This document shows, one piece after another, positions 8,477 to 16,941 of a stretch of DNA of 64,000 nucleotides. Position numbers and translations under genes: made by a program. The notes under the pieces were generated by a model that searched no databases, was not told where the DNA came from, and saw nothing but the letters and a program-made list of their open reading frames with translations. The stretch comes from Syntrophobacterales bacterium (GTDB lineage: Bacteria; Desulfobacterota; BSN033; WVXP01; G020346125): positions 1,208,094 to 1,272,093 of the forward strand of contig CP070774.1 of NCBI GenBank assembly GCA_020346125.1, given 5' to 3'. Every line of letters begins with the position of its first letter. Position 1 is the stretch's first letter.

Positions 8477-8524
8477 GGCCCTCATGGAAAATCATTTTAT
8501 TCCTTAAATGTGGAAGGACCCCCT

Positions 8525-9607
8525 ATGGAAAGGATCATCGATTTACGAAGTGATACGGTAACCAAACCAACAGATGGCATGAGGGAGGCCATGAAGGATG
8601 CAGAGGTGGGAGACGATGTCTTTGGTGAAGATCCCACTGTCAATGCCCTCCAGGAAAAAGTGGCCAGGCTTCTGAATAAGGAGGCTGCGATTTTCGTCTG
8701 TTCGGGTACCATGGCCAATCAGGTGGCCATCCGAGCCCATACCCAACATGGCGATGAAGTTATCATCGAATCGGAGTCTCACACCTTCAACTACGAGGGG
8801 GGAGGAGGAGCAGCCCTTTCGGGCGTTCAATATCACCCGATAAAGGGGGATAGAGGCGTTCTCGATCCCGCTCAGATCGAGGATGCCATCAGACCCCATG
8901 ACCATCACTTCGCGCCCACTCGTTTGATCTGTTTGGAAAATACCCATAATCGGGCGGGAGGAAGGATCTACCCCATCGAGAAAATAAGGGGAGCCCACCA
9001 CATCGCAAAACGAAACGGGCTAGCCATGCATCTCGATGGGGCAAGGCTTCTGAATGCCAGCACGGCATCGGGGATTCCCCCCGATAGGTATGCTCGATAT
9101 TTCGACTCCGTCAGTATTTGCCTCTCAAAGGGGCTGGGAGCCCCCATAGGATCGGTAACCGCGGGATCTCGTGAATTCATCGATCGGGTCCATCGCTTCA
9201 GGAAGATGTTTGGTGGAGGGATGCGTCAGGTAGGCATCATCGCCGCTGCCGGAATCTACGCCCTTGATCACCACGCTGATCGATTAGGCCTGGACCATGC
9301 CAACGCGAAGAGGTTGGCCCAAGGACTTTCTCAAATCGATGGGGTCCAGATCGATCTAAATATCGTGGAAACCAATATCGTCGTTTTCGATGTATCCGAG
9401 ATGGGCATCGATCCTCACCACATAGCGGAGTCCCTTAAGGAGCGGCGAATCTTGATGATACCTTTTGGAAAGGCCCTCATCCGAGCAGTGACCCATCTCG
9501 ATGTGAGTGCCGAAGATATTGAAAGAAGCATTGAAATAGCAGCCGACGTCTTCTCAAGCCTTAAACGAAGGCCGGGGACAAATTCCCCATCTCGAAAAAT
9601 GAGCTAA
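8525..9607 (+). CDS. ltaE: Low-specificity L-threonine aldolase
   Basis: 360 residues from ATG 8525, preceded by AAGGA; this start gives the family N-terminus MERIIDLRSDTVTKPT. The enzyme is PLP-dependent and splits L-threonine or allo-threonine to glycine and acetaldehyde in the cytoplasm. The PLP lysine is in SICLSKGLGAPIGS, the phosphate-binding region near CSGTMANQVAIRAH, and the histidine-rich EDPTVNALQE segment follows the usual order. The longer reading frame back to 8384 runs through repeat DNA and the promoter, so it is not used. The gene is monocistronic. Confidence 0.93.
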   Translation: MERIIDLRSDTVTKPTDGMREAMKDAEVGDDVFGEDPTVNALQEKVARLLNKEAAIFVCSGTMANQVAIRAHTQHGDEVIIESESHTFNYEGGGGAALSGVQYHPIKGDRGVLDPAQIEDAIRPHDHHFAPTRLICLENTHNRAGGRIYPIEKIRGAHHIAKRNGLAMHLDGARLLNASTASGIPPDRYARYFDSVSICLSKGLGAPIGSVTAGSREFIDRVHRFRKMFGGGMRQVGIIAAAGIYALDHHADRLGLDHANAKRLAQGLSQIDGVQIDLNIVETNIVVFDVSEMGIDPHHIAESLKERRILMIPFGKALIRAVTHLDVSAEDIERSIEIAADVFSSLKRRPGTNSPSRKMS

Positions 9608-9695
9608 ACACGAAGATGGAGGACGGCTTCATCCGACCTCACTTCGCGCATACGCGCGGATGGAACTACATGTATCATCTTAAATAGTTGTGCCT

Positions 9696-9940
9696 AAATC
9701 GACTAGGCCGTCTTCGACCCTGAGGACTTCGGCGTGAGCAACTCGAGATGAACTCGTCGACATGTCTCGAGGTAGAACGCTCAGACCCGAAGCGAGCCTC
9801 AGCCGAACTGCTCAGGTCGCGGGCCGAAGCACTAAATACTAAACAATATCTAAATCCAAATGATCAAAAGATTATCTTTATAAATCATACTGTTTTGAGT
9901 TTTTATGTTTGGTCATTTGAATTTGTTTAGAGTTTAGATA
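9696..9940. repeat. Intergenic repeats (TGAGGACTTCGG type and AT-rich inverted type)
   Basis: The 464-base gap 9608-10071 holds two repeat types. Positions 9696-9736 repeat the segment at 5689-5731. Positions 9833-9940 are an imperfect inverted repeat: ACTAAACAATATC...AAATGATCAAA on the left is answered by TTTGGTCATTTGAATTTG...TTTAG on the right. A related copy lies at 32519-32579. No gene is seen in the gap. Confidence 0.6.
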
Positions 9941-10071
9941 TGAATATTTGGAATTTGCTTGTATTCTTTCCTATACGCAAATATTTATGTCGTCATATAT
10001 GAATATTACATCTCCTGACCCATGGGGGCCCTCTACAAAGCCTATCGATGGTCCTTTGCCTTATGGATCCC

Positions 10072-11046
10072 TTAGGAAACCCCCATCCGCGCAATTTTAA
10101 CCGTGAGATAAAGGTCCCCGCGTTCCCCATGGGAGGAGCTCCTCCCCATACCTCGAAGCCTGAGGCGGGTTCCGTCGCTCATCTCGGGAGGAATCGTGAC
10201 CACAACCGTCCTCCTTCTATACGGAATGGTTACCAATTTGCGAGCTCCCGAAAGGGCCTCCCTTGGGGTAACAAAAATAGTTCCATGCGTGTCCAGATCC
10301 TTCTCCACCTGGGGACGGATATGTTGAAGCCGTGGCGTACTGCGCCGTTGTAGGGAACGGGTAAGCCTCTGGCTGATGCCGCTTCTCGGAAAGGTCAGGA
10401 AGAGTTTTATGGTGGCCAAACCGAAAATAAATCCCCCTATATGAGCCCACCAGGCGACTCCGCCCGCTTGTCCGTGACTAAGCGACGCATAGAGGAATTG
10501 AATGACAACCCAGTAGCCGAGGAAGAAGACGGCCGGTAACTCGAAGAGAAGGGGAAATATGAATATGGGGACCATTGTGAGCACCCTCGAACGGGGGAAA
10601 AGGAGAAAATAGGCCCCCATGACGCCGGCGATGGCCCCGCTTGCCCCTATCGTTGGAAGAGGGGAATTCCAGTTGGTCGTTAGATGAATTAATGCGGCGG
10701 CCATACCGCTCAGGATATAGAATGCGAGAAACCGCGATGCACCAAGCCTGTCTTCCACGTTGTCCCCAAAAATATAGAGAAACCACATATTCCCGAGCAG
10801 ATGGAGGAATCCTCCATGGAGGAACATATAGCTGAAGAATGGAACGAGCTGTTGCAAAAAGGTGAACTGCCCCGATATTCCCGGATCTGAATATCGAATC
10901 GGAACCATACCATAGAGGTTAAAGATACTCTTAAGATCTGGCCCCTGGCCCAATTGCCAGAGGAAAACGATGACATTGATTCCGATTATGGTGTTTCTGA
11001 TGATAGGATAGGTCTTGGACTGAATCGTATCCCGTATGGGAATCAT
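10072..11046 (-). CDS. Rhomboid serine protease with DnaJ C-terminal-like domain
   Basis: 324 residues. Residues 1-220 are a six-helix rhomboid: H82/N86 in HLLGNMWFLY, catalytic S136 in GASG, and H202 in AHIGG. It would cut transmembrane helices in the inner membrane. After a basic linker (220-250), residues 255-320 read like the second C-terminal domain of DnaJ: FVTPREALSGARKL, then VTIPPEMSDGTRLRLRGMG, then GDLYLTVKI, the order seen in DnaJ substrate-binding domains. There is no J domain. The extra domain would lie in the cytoplasm if the topology is the usual one, and may bind client proteins. The start ATG follows TATGGG sequence with only a weak ribosome-binding site. Confidence 0.88.
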   Translation of the reverse strand: MIPIRDTIQSKTYPIIRNTIIGINVIVFLWQLGQGPDLKSIFNLYGMVPIRYSDPGISGQFTFLQQLVPFFSYMFLHGGFLHLLGNMWFLYIFGDNVEDRLGASRFLAFYILSGMAAALIHLTTNWNSPLPTIGASGAIAGVMGAYFLLFPRSRVLTMVPIFIFPLLFELPAVFFLGYWVVIQFLYASLSHGQAGGVAWWAHIGGFIFGLATIKLFLTFPRSGISQRLTRSLQRRSTPRLQHIRPQVEKDLDTHGTIFVTPREALSGARKLVTIPYRRRTVVVTIPPEMSDGTRLRLRGMGRSSSHGERGDLYLTVKIARMGVS

Positions 11047-11131
11047 GAATGCTCCTTTACTGCCACAAAATCAAGATAGGACACCACCCCGGCCTTGTCA
11101 AGAAGTTTCCCAGGCAGCTTCATCTTTCCCC

Positions 11132-11160
11132 TTGAATCCACGGAGGCAAGATGGTATATA
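11132..11160 (+). promoter_or_regulatory. Promoter of cutA operon
   Basis: TTGAAT (11132-11137), 17-base spacer, TATATA (11155-11160), about 60 bases before the cutA start. Confidence 0.65.
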
Positions 11161-11222
11161 GGGGTCGTCTCATTGAGTAGGTAAAAAGGTGGAATTGATG
11201 ATGAGATTTCTGGAGGAACACT

Positions 11223-11561
11223 ATGGCTAAGGAACCAAGCCAAGAGGAATTTGTGCTCATTCTGGTGACTACAAGCTCACAGGAGGAGACGGAGCGCATT
11301 GCCCGTTCCCTGGTAGATTCGAGGCAGGCCGCCTGCGTCAATATTATCTCAGGCCTTCGTTCCATCTATCGATGGAAGGGAAAGATCTGGGACGAGGGGG
11401 AGCTCCTCTTGTTCATCAAGACCCGGATTTCCCTATTCGAGCAAGTGGAAGCCAAGATCAAGGAAATCCACAGCTATGAAGTACCGGAAATAATAGCCAT
11501 TCCCATAACCCGGGGGTCTAAAACCTACCTAAATTGGCTAAGGGAATCAACCCTTTTATAA
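11223..11561 (+). CDS. cutA: Divalent-cation tolerance protein CutA
   Basis: 112 residues, the normal CutA size. The trimeric ferredoxin-like fold is indicated by VLILVTTSSQEETERIAR, RQAACVNIISGLRSIYRWKGK and HSYEVPEIIAIPI, all signature segments. Its role is loosely tied to copper or other metal tolerance; the biochemical function is not settled in the family. The stop is 28 bases before the flavodoxin start, so both probably share the promoter at 11132-11160. Confidence 0.92.
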   Translation: MAKEPSQEEFVLILVTTSSQEETERIARSLVDSRQAACVNIISGLRSIYRWKGKIWDEGELLLFIKTRISLFEQVEAKIKEIHSYEVPEIIAIPITRGSKTYLNWLRESTLL

Positions 11562-11589
11562 GGGAGTGATCTCGTTGAAAGGAGGGTTT

Positions 11590-12012
11590 ATGTCTCAAAT
11601 CCTCATCATCTATTATTCCCGCACGGGAAATACCAAAGCCATGGCCAAGGCCGTTGAAGACGGTGTGAGATCCGAGGGCCTCGAGGTCCGATGCAAGGAG
11701 GTTAAGGATGTATCGGTCAAGGAGCTTTTGGAGTACGAAGGCATTGTCATCGGTTCCCCCACCTATTATGGAACGATGGCGGGAGAGATCAAGCTTCTCT
11801 TGGATAAAAGCGTCAAGTACCACGAGAAGTTAGCCGGGAAAGTGGGAGGGGCCTTCTCCACTTCGGGGGTGCTGGGTGGTGGAAATGAGACCACGGTTTT
11901 AGACATCCTAAAGGCTCTTCTCGTCCATGGCATGATCATCCCGGGAAACCCCATGGGGCCTCATTACGGCCCCGTGGCTATCGGAAAACCAGATGCGGAC
12001 GATCTGAATTAG
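11590..12012 (+). CDS. WrbA-like flavodoxin-family protein, C-terminus cut by TAG
   Basis: 140 residues from ATG 11590 with AAAGGAGG just upstream. The FMN-binding loop SRTGNTKAMAKAV is at residues 10-22, GSPTYYGTMAGEIK forms the second flavin loop, and the late HYGPVAIGKPD segment is typical of WrbA-like quinone reductases. After DADDLN an in-frame TAG (12010-12012) interrupts the gene, but the same frame continues for 16 codons, CLNVGKRIAQLVKRLS, to a TGA at 12061-12063. That stretch matches the last helix expected in relatives. The gene is therefore a recent nonsense truncation or is read through; a sequencing error is also possible. The flavin site is complete, so the short form might still fold. 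Confidence 0.8.
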   Translation: MSQILIIYYSRTGNTKAMAKAVEDGVRSEGLEVRCKEVKDVSVKELLEYEGIVIGSPTYYGTMAGEIKLLLDKSVKYHEKLAGKVGGAFSTSGVLGGGNETTVLDILKALLVHGMIIPGNPMGPHYGPVAIGKPDADDLN

Positions 12013-12179
12013 TGCCTCAACGTGGGCAAGAGGATCGCCCAATTGGTCAAAAGATTATCCTGATATCTCCGAAAGGCCCTTATCCGCCATAATTTTTCCC
12101 TTGGCCAAGTTGAAATGCGTGCCGTACGGGCAGAACATCAGTTATTAAATCGCAGCGCTGCAACACTGAGGACCGAATC

Positions 12180-13643
12180 TCAACCGAGCTGTGGTCGTTT
12201 CAGGTGCCAATCGGTTCGCTGTTCATAGGTATAGGCCACCCGCAGAATCTTCTCCTCATCGAAATGGTTTCCGATAATTTGAAGCCCAATGGGGAGTCCT
12301 CCGCTGCTGAAGCCGCACGGGATGGAAATTCCTGGAATTCCCGCCAGATTGACCGGGATGGTAAAGATATCGGAAAGATACATTTGGAGGGGATCTTTCA
12401 CTTTTTCCCCTATCAGGAAAGCCGGTGTGGGTGAGGTTGGAGTCAGAAGGGCATCATAGTGCTCAAAGGCTCGGTCGAAATCCCCTTTGATGAGCGTTCT
12501 CACTTGCTGGGCCTTCCTATAATAGGCATCATAATATCCCGCCGATAATACGTAGGTCCCCAGCATGATCCGCCGTTTTACCTCGGGCCCGAATCCCTCG
12601 GCCCGGGTTTTTGCGTACATGTCTATTAAACCATCGTAGCCTCTTGAACGATGGCCGTATTTCACCCCATCATACCGAGCCAAATTGGAACTTGCCTCGG
12701 CCGTGCAAATGATGTAGTAAGTGGCGACGGCATACTCCGTATGGGGTAGGGAGACTTCCTTGACAGACGCACCCCATTGCTCCAAGAGCTTAATAGCCTC
12801 CCATACTGCCTTTTCAACATCTCGATCCATTCCTTCCACGAAATATTCCTTGGGGATGCCCAACTTCATCCCCTTCACGTCGTTGATCAAAGCCCTTTTG
12901 TAATTTGGCACCTCGATGTCCACTGAGGTAGAATCATTGGGGTCGTGCCCGCTTATGACATTCATCAATATGGCGCAATCGGTTACATCTTTTGTTATGG
13001 GCCCTATTTGATCCAGGGAGGAGGCAAAGGCAACAAGGCCAAACCGGGAAACCCTGCCATAGGTCGGCTTCATGCCCACTACCCCACAGCAGGCTGCGGG
13101 TTGCCTTACAGAACCCCCAGTATCTGATCCCAACGAGGCTATACACTCATCGGCGGCAACAGCTGCGGCGGATCCACCGCTGGACCCGCCTGGGATACGA
13201 TTTAAATCCCATGGATTTCGGGTAATGGCGAATCCGGAGTTCTCCGTAGATGAGCCCATGGCGAACTCATCCATATTCACCTTCCCCAAAAAGACCGCCC
13301 CATTCTGCCTTAACCTATGAACCGCTGTTCCATCATAAGGAGGGCGAAAGTATTCCAATATTTTGGATGCGCACGTGGTCCTCATGGATTTCGTACAAAG
13401 GATATCCTTGAGGGCAAGAGGGATTCCCATTAATTCGGATACTTCATCCCCCTTTACGATCCTCTCATCAGCCCGCTGAGCCTGCTGGCAGGCCTCCTCT
13501 TCAGTTAAGGTAAGGTAGGCTGATACTTTTGAATCCGCATTTTTAATCCAGCGATAAAAGGACTGGGTCAATTCCAAAGATGAGAATGACCTCTTCATCA
13601 ACCCTTCGTGGGCTTCATGTGCCGTTAGTCGAGTCCACTCCAT
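12180..13643 (-). CDS. gatA: Asp/Glu-tRNA amidotransferase subunit A
   Basis: 487 residues. GatA releases ammonia from glutamine and passes it to GatB to convert Glu-tRNA(Gln), or Asp-tRNA(Asn), to the amidated form. The amidase signature [13 protein letters not shown], the catalytic lysine in PLALKDILC, and the serine in [14 protein letters not shown] are present. It lies 29 bases after gatC, the usual order; gatB is not in the window. Presence of GatCA suggests indirect tRNA amidation. No anomaly seen. Confidence 0.97.
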   Translation of the reverse strand: MEWTRLTAHEAHEGLMKRSFSSLELTQSFYRWIKNADSKVSAYLTLTEEEACQQAQRADERIVKGDEVSELMGIPLALKDILCTKSMRTTCASKILEYFRPPYDGTAVHRLRQNGAVFLGKVNMDEFAMGSSTENSGFAITRNPWDLNRIPGGSSGGSAAAVAADECIASLGSDTGGSVRQPAACCGVVGMKPTYGRVSRFGLVAFASSLDQIGPITKDVTDCAILMNVISGHDPNDSTSVDIEVPNYKRALINDVKGMKLGIPKEYFVEGMDRDVEKAVWEAIKLLEQWGASVKEVSLPHTEYAVATYYIICTAEASSNLARYDGVKYGHRSRGYDGLIDMYAKTRAEGFGPEVKRRIMLGTYVLSAGYYDAYYRKAQQVRTLIKGDFDRAFEHYDALLTPTSPTPAFLIGEKVKDPLQMYLSDIFTIPVNLAGIPGISIPCGFSSGGLPIGLQIIGNHFDEEKILRVAYTYEQRTDWHLKRPQLG

Positions 13644-13672
13644 GATCTTTTCCTTCCTGGATTACGCCTCCC

Positions 13673-13960
13673 CTACTCTATGATCTTAGGGACCTTATAA
13701 AAACCCTTCTCCGCCTCTGGCGCATTCCCCAGAGAAGGTTCCCGGGGGAGAGATTCACGGACGTTATCCACCCTGAAGACGTTCTTAACGGGAATAACGT
13801 GGGAGGTAGGTTTAACCTCTTTTGTATCCAGCTCATTCAGTTTATCCATATAGGTCAATATATCGTTCAATTGTTCCGTAAACTCATCCTTTTCCTCATC
13901 AGAGAGCGTCAATCTGGCCAATCGAGCAACATACTCCACTTCTTTTACCCCTATCTTCAT
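13673..13960 (-). CDS. gatC: Asp/Glu-tRNA amidotransferase subunit C
   Basis: 95 residues from ATG 13958-13960 (a TTG two codons upstream is in frame). GatC is a small chaperone-like subunit that holds GatA and GatB together. The family segments VEYVARLARLTLSDEE, LNDILTYMDKLNELDT and VKPTSHV are all present, and the C-terminal FYKVPKIIE matches. It leads the gatC-gatA unit. A terminator-like hairpin (13973-13993) sits directly in front of it. Confidence 0.95.
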   Translation of the reverse strand: MKIGVKEVEYVARLARLTLSDEEKDEFTEQLNDILTYMDKLNELDTKEVKPTSHVIPVKNVFRVDNVRESLPREPSLGNAPEAEKGFYKVPKIIE

Positions 13961-13972
13961 TCCCAACCCCCC

Positions 13973-13993
13973 AAAAAAGCCCCCTCTGGGCTC
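13973..13993 (-). terminator. Hairpin plus T-run just before gatC
   Basis: On the minus strand AGCCC, a 5-nt loop, GGGCT and six T (13973-13992). The stem is short. It lies 238 bases after the valS stop and only 12 bases before the gatC start, so it could end valS transcripts or act as an attenuator in the gatC leader. Confidence 0.55.
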
Positions 13994-14230
13994 ATTATTG
14001 AACTAAATGGACGAGCGTCAAAATACATCACTCTCCTCCAAGAGATAAAGAAATCGTCTGATCATCTCATCTCGAAAATTCGAGCGGATGTAACGAAGGT
14101 TCTTAACGGAATGATCTTTTAAGAAACTCTATGCGACTGATAATGTGAAGGTATCTTGTGGATCTGGCGTGCCCTATTGATGCCCTATTAGTCCCCTCTC
14201 GCCTTCCCCCCGCCTTTCTCATACCTCCTT

Positions 14231-16909
14231 TCAAGCTCCTGGACCGTCTGGATCTCCAATCTCCAGGATTTTCCCGAGGCTTTCCGTGAGCTTCCTATCC
14301 CTGATCAGCAATGCATCCTTCTTGGCCTTCACCTTCTCCACTATCTCCGCGGGCGCCTTGGAGATAAATTCATCATTGGATAGCTTTCGATCCGCAATCT
14401 CCAACTCCTTGTGAACCTTTTGAACCTCCTTCTCGAGCCTCCTGACCTCTCCACCAAGGTGCATGTCCTTTGCCATGGGGATAAAAATCTCCACATCACC
14501 AAGGACGGTTGTTGCCGCATCTCGGGGCTTCTCACCCGAGGTAATGAAGGAAAGGCTATTAATCCTTGCCAGATGCGTGATGTATGTCCGATATTGCTCC
14601 AGCCTATCCCGGACCTCAGCCCTTTCGGCCAACAGGGACACATCTAATCGTTTGTGAGGAGCAATATCCATCTCTCCCCTGATATTGCGAATTCCCCATA
14701 TTGTCCTCATCACCAAATCCATATCCACCAAGGCCTCCTCATCCTTCAGGCCTGCGTTGTATTGGGGAAAATCCGCTATCATAATGGCCTTCCCCTCGTG
14801 GGGAAGCCTTTGCCAGATCTCCTCTGTAATGAAGGGCATAAAGGGATGAAGCACCCTCAAGGCTCCGTCCAATACCCTTATCAGGACGTATTGGGTAACG
14901 GCACGCTCCTGTGGATCGTCTTTCCCATAGAGAACCGGTTTGATCAACTCCAAGAACCAATCACAGAATTCATGCCATATGAAATGGTAAATTGCCTGAG
15001 CGCCTTCGTTAAATCGATACTCCTCTAAGGCCGCGGTTACCTCTCTTACCGTCTCATTGAACCTGGACAATATCCATCGATTGGCTAAGCTCATTTCGTG
15101 AAGGTCAATCTCGTGGGTGATTCCCGGAAAATCGGCTAAAGTGGACAACGAAAAACGCGAAGCATTCCATATCTTATTGGCGAAGTGGCGATACCCTTCT
15201 ATCCTCTCTTCGGATAGGCATATATCCCTCCCCTGAGCGGCGAAAGCCGCCAAGGTAAATCGAAATGCATCAGTTCCATATTCCTCCATAACCATTACGG
15301 GGTCAATAACATTGCCCCTCGATTTACTCATCTTACGGCCTTGGATATCCCTCACCAAGGCATGGATGTAAACATCCCTAAAGGGAACATTTCCCATAAA
15401 CCTTACCCCCATCATCATCATCCGGGCTACCCAAAAAAAGAGGATGTCGAAGCCAGTAACCAGGACCGAGGTGGGGTAAAAAACCTTGAGCTCCTCTGTT
15501 TCCTCGGGCCAACCTAACGTCGAAAAGGGCCACAGGGCTGAGCTAAACCAGGTGTCGAGAACATCCGCCTCCTGTCGTAATTCCCTTTTACCGCATCGGG
15601 TACAGGAATGGGGCTCCTCCCTTGAGACAATGGTCTCGTCGCACTCCTCACAATACCAAGCGGGAATCCGATGCCCCCACCAGATCTGTCTTGAAATACA
15701 CCAGTCTCGAATGTTATTCATCCATTCGAAGTAAGTCTTTTCCCAAACCGGGGGAACGATCTTCGTTCGACCATCCTTCACAGCCTGAATGGCCGCCTCA
15801 GCTAATGGTTTAGTTCGGACAAACCATTGTTTTGACAAGGTCGGTTCGATGATGGTCTTGCATCGATAACAATGGCCTACATTATGCCTGTAAGAATCCA
15901 CCTTCAATAGAGTTCCATCTCGTTCAAAATCCCCTATGACCCTCTTCCGACATTCAAAACGGTCCATGCCTCGATATGGCCCAGCTTCTCTCGTCATCTT
16001 ACCGTCCTCATCGATGACCTTAACCATTTCCAACCCGTGGGCCAAGCCAATCTCAAAATCATTTACATCATGAGCCGGGGTCACCTTTAAGGCGCCCGAA
16101 CCGAAATCCGTATCCACATACTCATCGGCGATAATGGGAATCTCCCTATGCAGCACGGGCAAAATCACCCTCTCGCCGATGAGTTTGTGATACCTATCGT
16201 CCTGAGGATGGACGGCAACAGCAGTATCTCCCAACATCGTCTCCGGCCGAGTGGTAACTACGGTAACTGATCTTTCTCCACCCTTTAGGGGGTAGGCGAG
16301 GTGGTAAAGCTTTCCGGATTCCTCCTCATATTCTACCTCTAATTCCGATAGGGCGGTTCGACACCGAGGACACCAATTTATGATATAGTTTCCCTTGTAT
16401 ATGAGGTCCTCTTGGTATAGTCTCACGAAGACCTCCCTCACCGCCTCGGATAAACCCTCATCCATGGTAAATCGCTCTCGACTCCAATCGCACGAGGCCC
16501 CTAGCTTTTTCAACTGCTTGGTAATCACTCCGCCATACTGTTCCTTCCACTGCCAGACGCGCTCGATGAACTTCTCCCTTCCCAGGCCGTGGCGATCGAT
16601 GCCCTCTTCGGATAGCTTCTTCTCTACCACGTTCTGGGTAGCAATCCCGGCATGATCCGTTCCCGGCATCCACAAGGTGTTAAAGCCTTGCATGCGCTTA
16701 AAACGAATCACAATATCCTGCAGGGTATTGTTGAGGGCATGTCCCATGTGGAGGGAGCCAGTTATATTAGGCGGTGGGATGACGATTGAATACGGAATTT
16801 TAGTGGAATGTGTATCTGCCTTAAAATATCCCCTCTCCATCCAGAATGCATACCACTTATCCTCAACGGCGCGGGGGTCATACGCTTTACTCAAGATCTT
16901 CGCGTCCAT
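14231..16909 (-). CDS. valS: Valyl-tRNA synthetase
   Basis: About 892 residues from ATG 16909; a TTG seven codons upstream is also in frame. The class I signatures are clear: PPPNITGSLHMGHAL (HIGH site) and GRKMSKSRGN (KMSKS). Between them lie the editing domain (TTRPETMLGDTAV) and zinc-like cysteine pairs (CYRCKT, CEECDE...CTRCGK). The tail ends in the valine-specific coiled coil (LEKEVQKVHKELEIADRKL). It charges tRNA(Val) with valine and removes mischarged threonine. The gene follows the receiver/acidic protein by about 30 bases and may be cotranscribed with it. Confidence 0.97.
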   Translation of the reverse strand: MDAKILSKAYDPRAVEDKWYAFWMERGYFKADTHSTKIPYSIVIPPPNITGSLHMGHALNNTLQDIVIRFKRMQGFNTLWMPGTDHAGIATQNVVEKKLSEEGIDRHGLGREKFIERVWQWKEQYGGVITKQLKKLGASCDWSRERFTMDEGLSEAVREVFVRLYQEDLIYKGNYIINWCPRCRTALSELEVEYEEESGKLYHLAYPLKGGERSVTVVTTRPETMLGDTAVAVHPQDDRYHKLIGERVILPVLHREIPIIADEYVDTDFGSGALKVTPAHDVNDFEIGLAHGLEMVKVIDEDGKMTREAGPYRGMDRFECRKRVIGDFERDGTLLKVDSYRHNVGHCYRCKTIIEPTLSKQWFVRTKPLAEAAIQAVKDGRTKIVPPVWEKTYFEWMNNIRDWCISRQIWWGHRIPAWYCEECDETIVSREEPHSCTRCGKRELRQEADVLDTWFSSALWPFSTLGWPEETEELKVFYPTSVLVTGFDILFFWVARMMMMGVRFMGNVPFRDVYIHALVRDIQGRKMSKSRGNVIDPVMVMEEYGTDAFRFTLAAFAAQGRDICLSEERIEGYRHFANKIWNASRFSLSTLADFPGITHEIDLHEMSLANRWILSRFNETVREVTAALEEYRFNEGAQAIYHFIWHEFCDWFLELIKPVLYGKDDPQERAVTQYVLIRVLDGALRVLHPFMPFITEEIWQRLPHEGKAIMIADFPQYNAGLKDEEALVDMDLVMRTIWGIRNIRGEMDIAPHKRLDVSLLAERAEVRDRLEQYRTYITHLARINSLSFITSGEKPRDAATTVLGDVEIFIPMAKDMHLGGEVRRLEKEVQKVHKELEIADRKLSNDEFISKAPAEIVEKVKAKKDALLIRDRKLTESLGKILEIGDPDGPGA

Positions 16910-16941
16910 AACATGTACCCGCCCCGGCAATACAAGCTGCG

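Noticed and set aside
8384-8524. N-terminal extension of threonine aldolase
   Set aside because: It runs through repeat DNA and the promoter; ATG 8525 gives the expected N-terminus.
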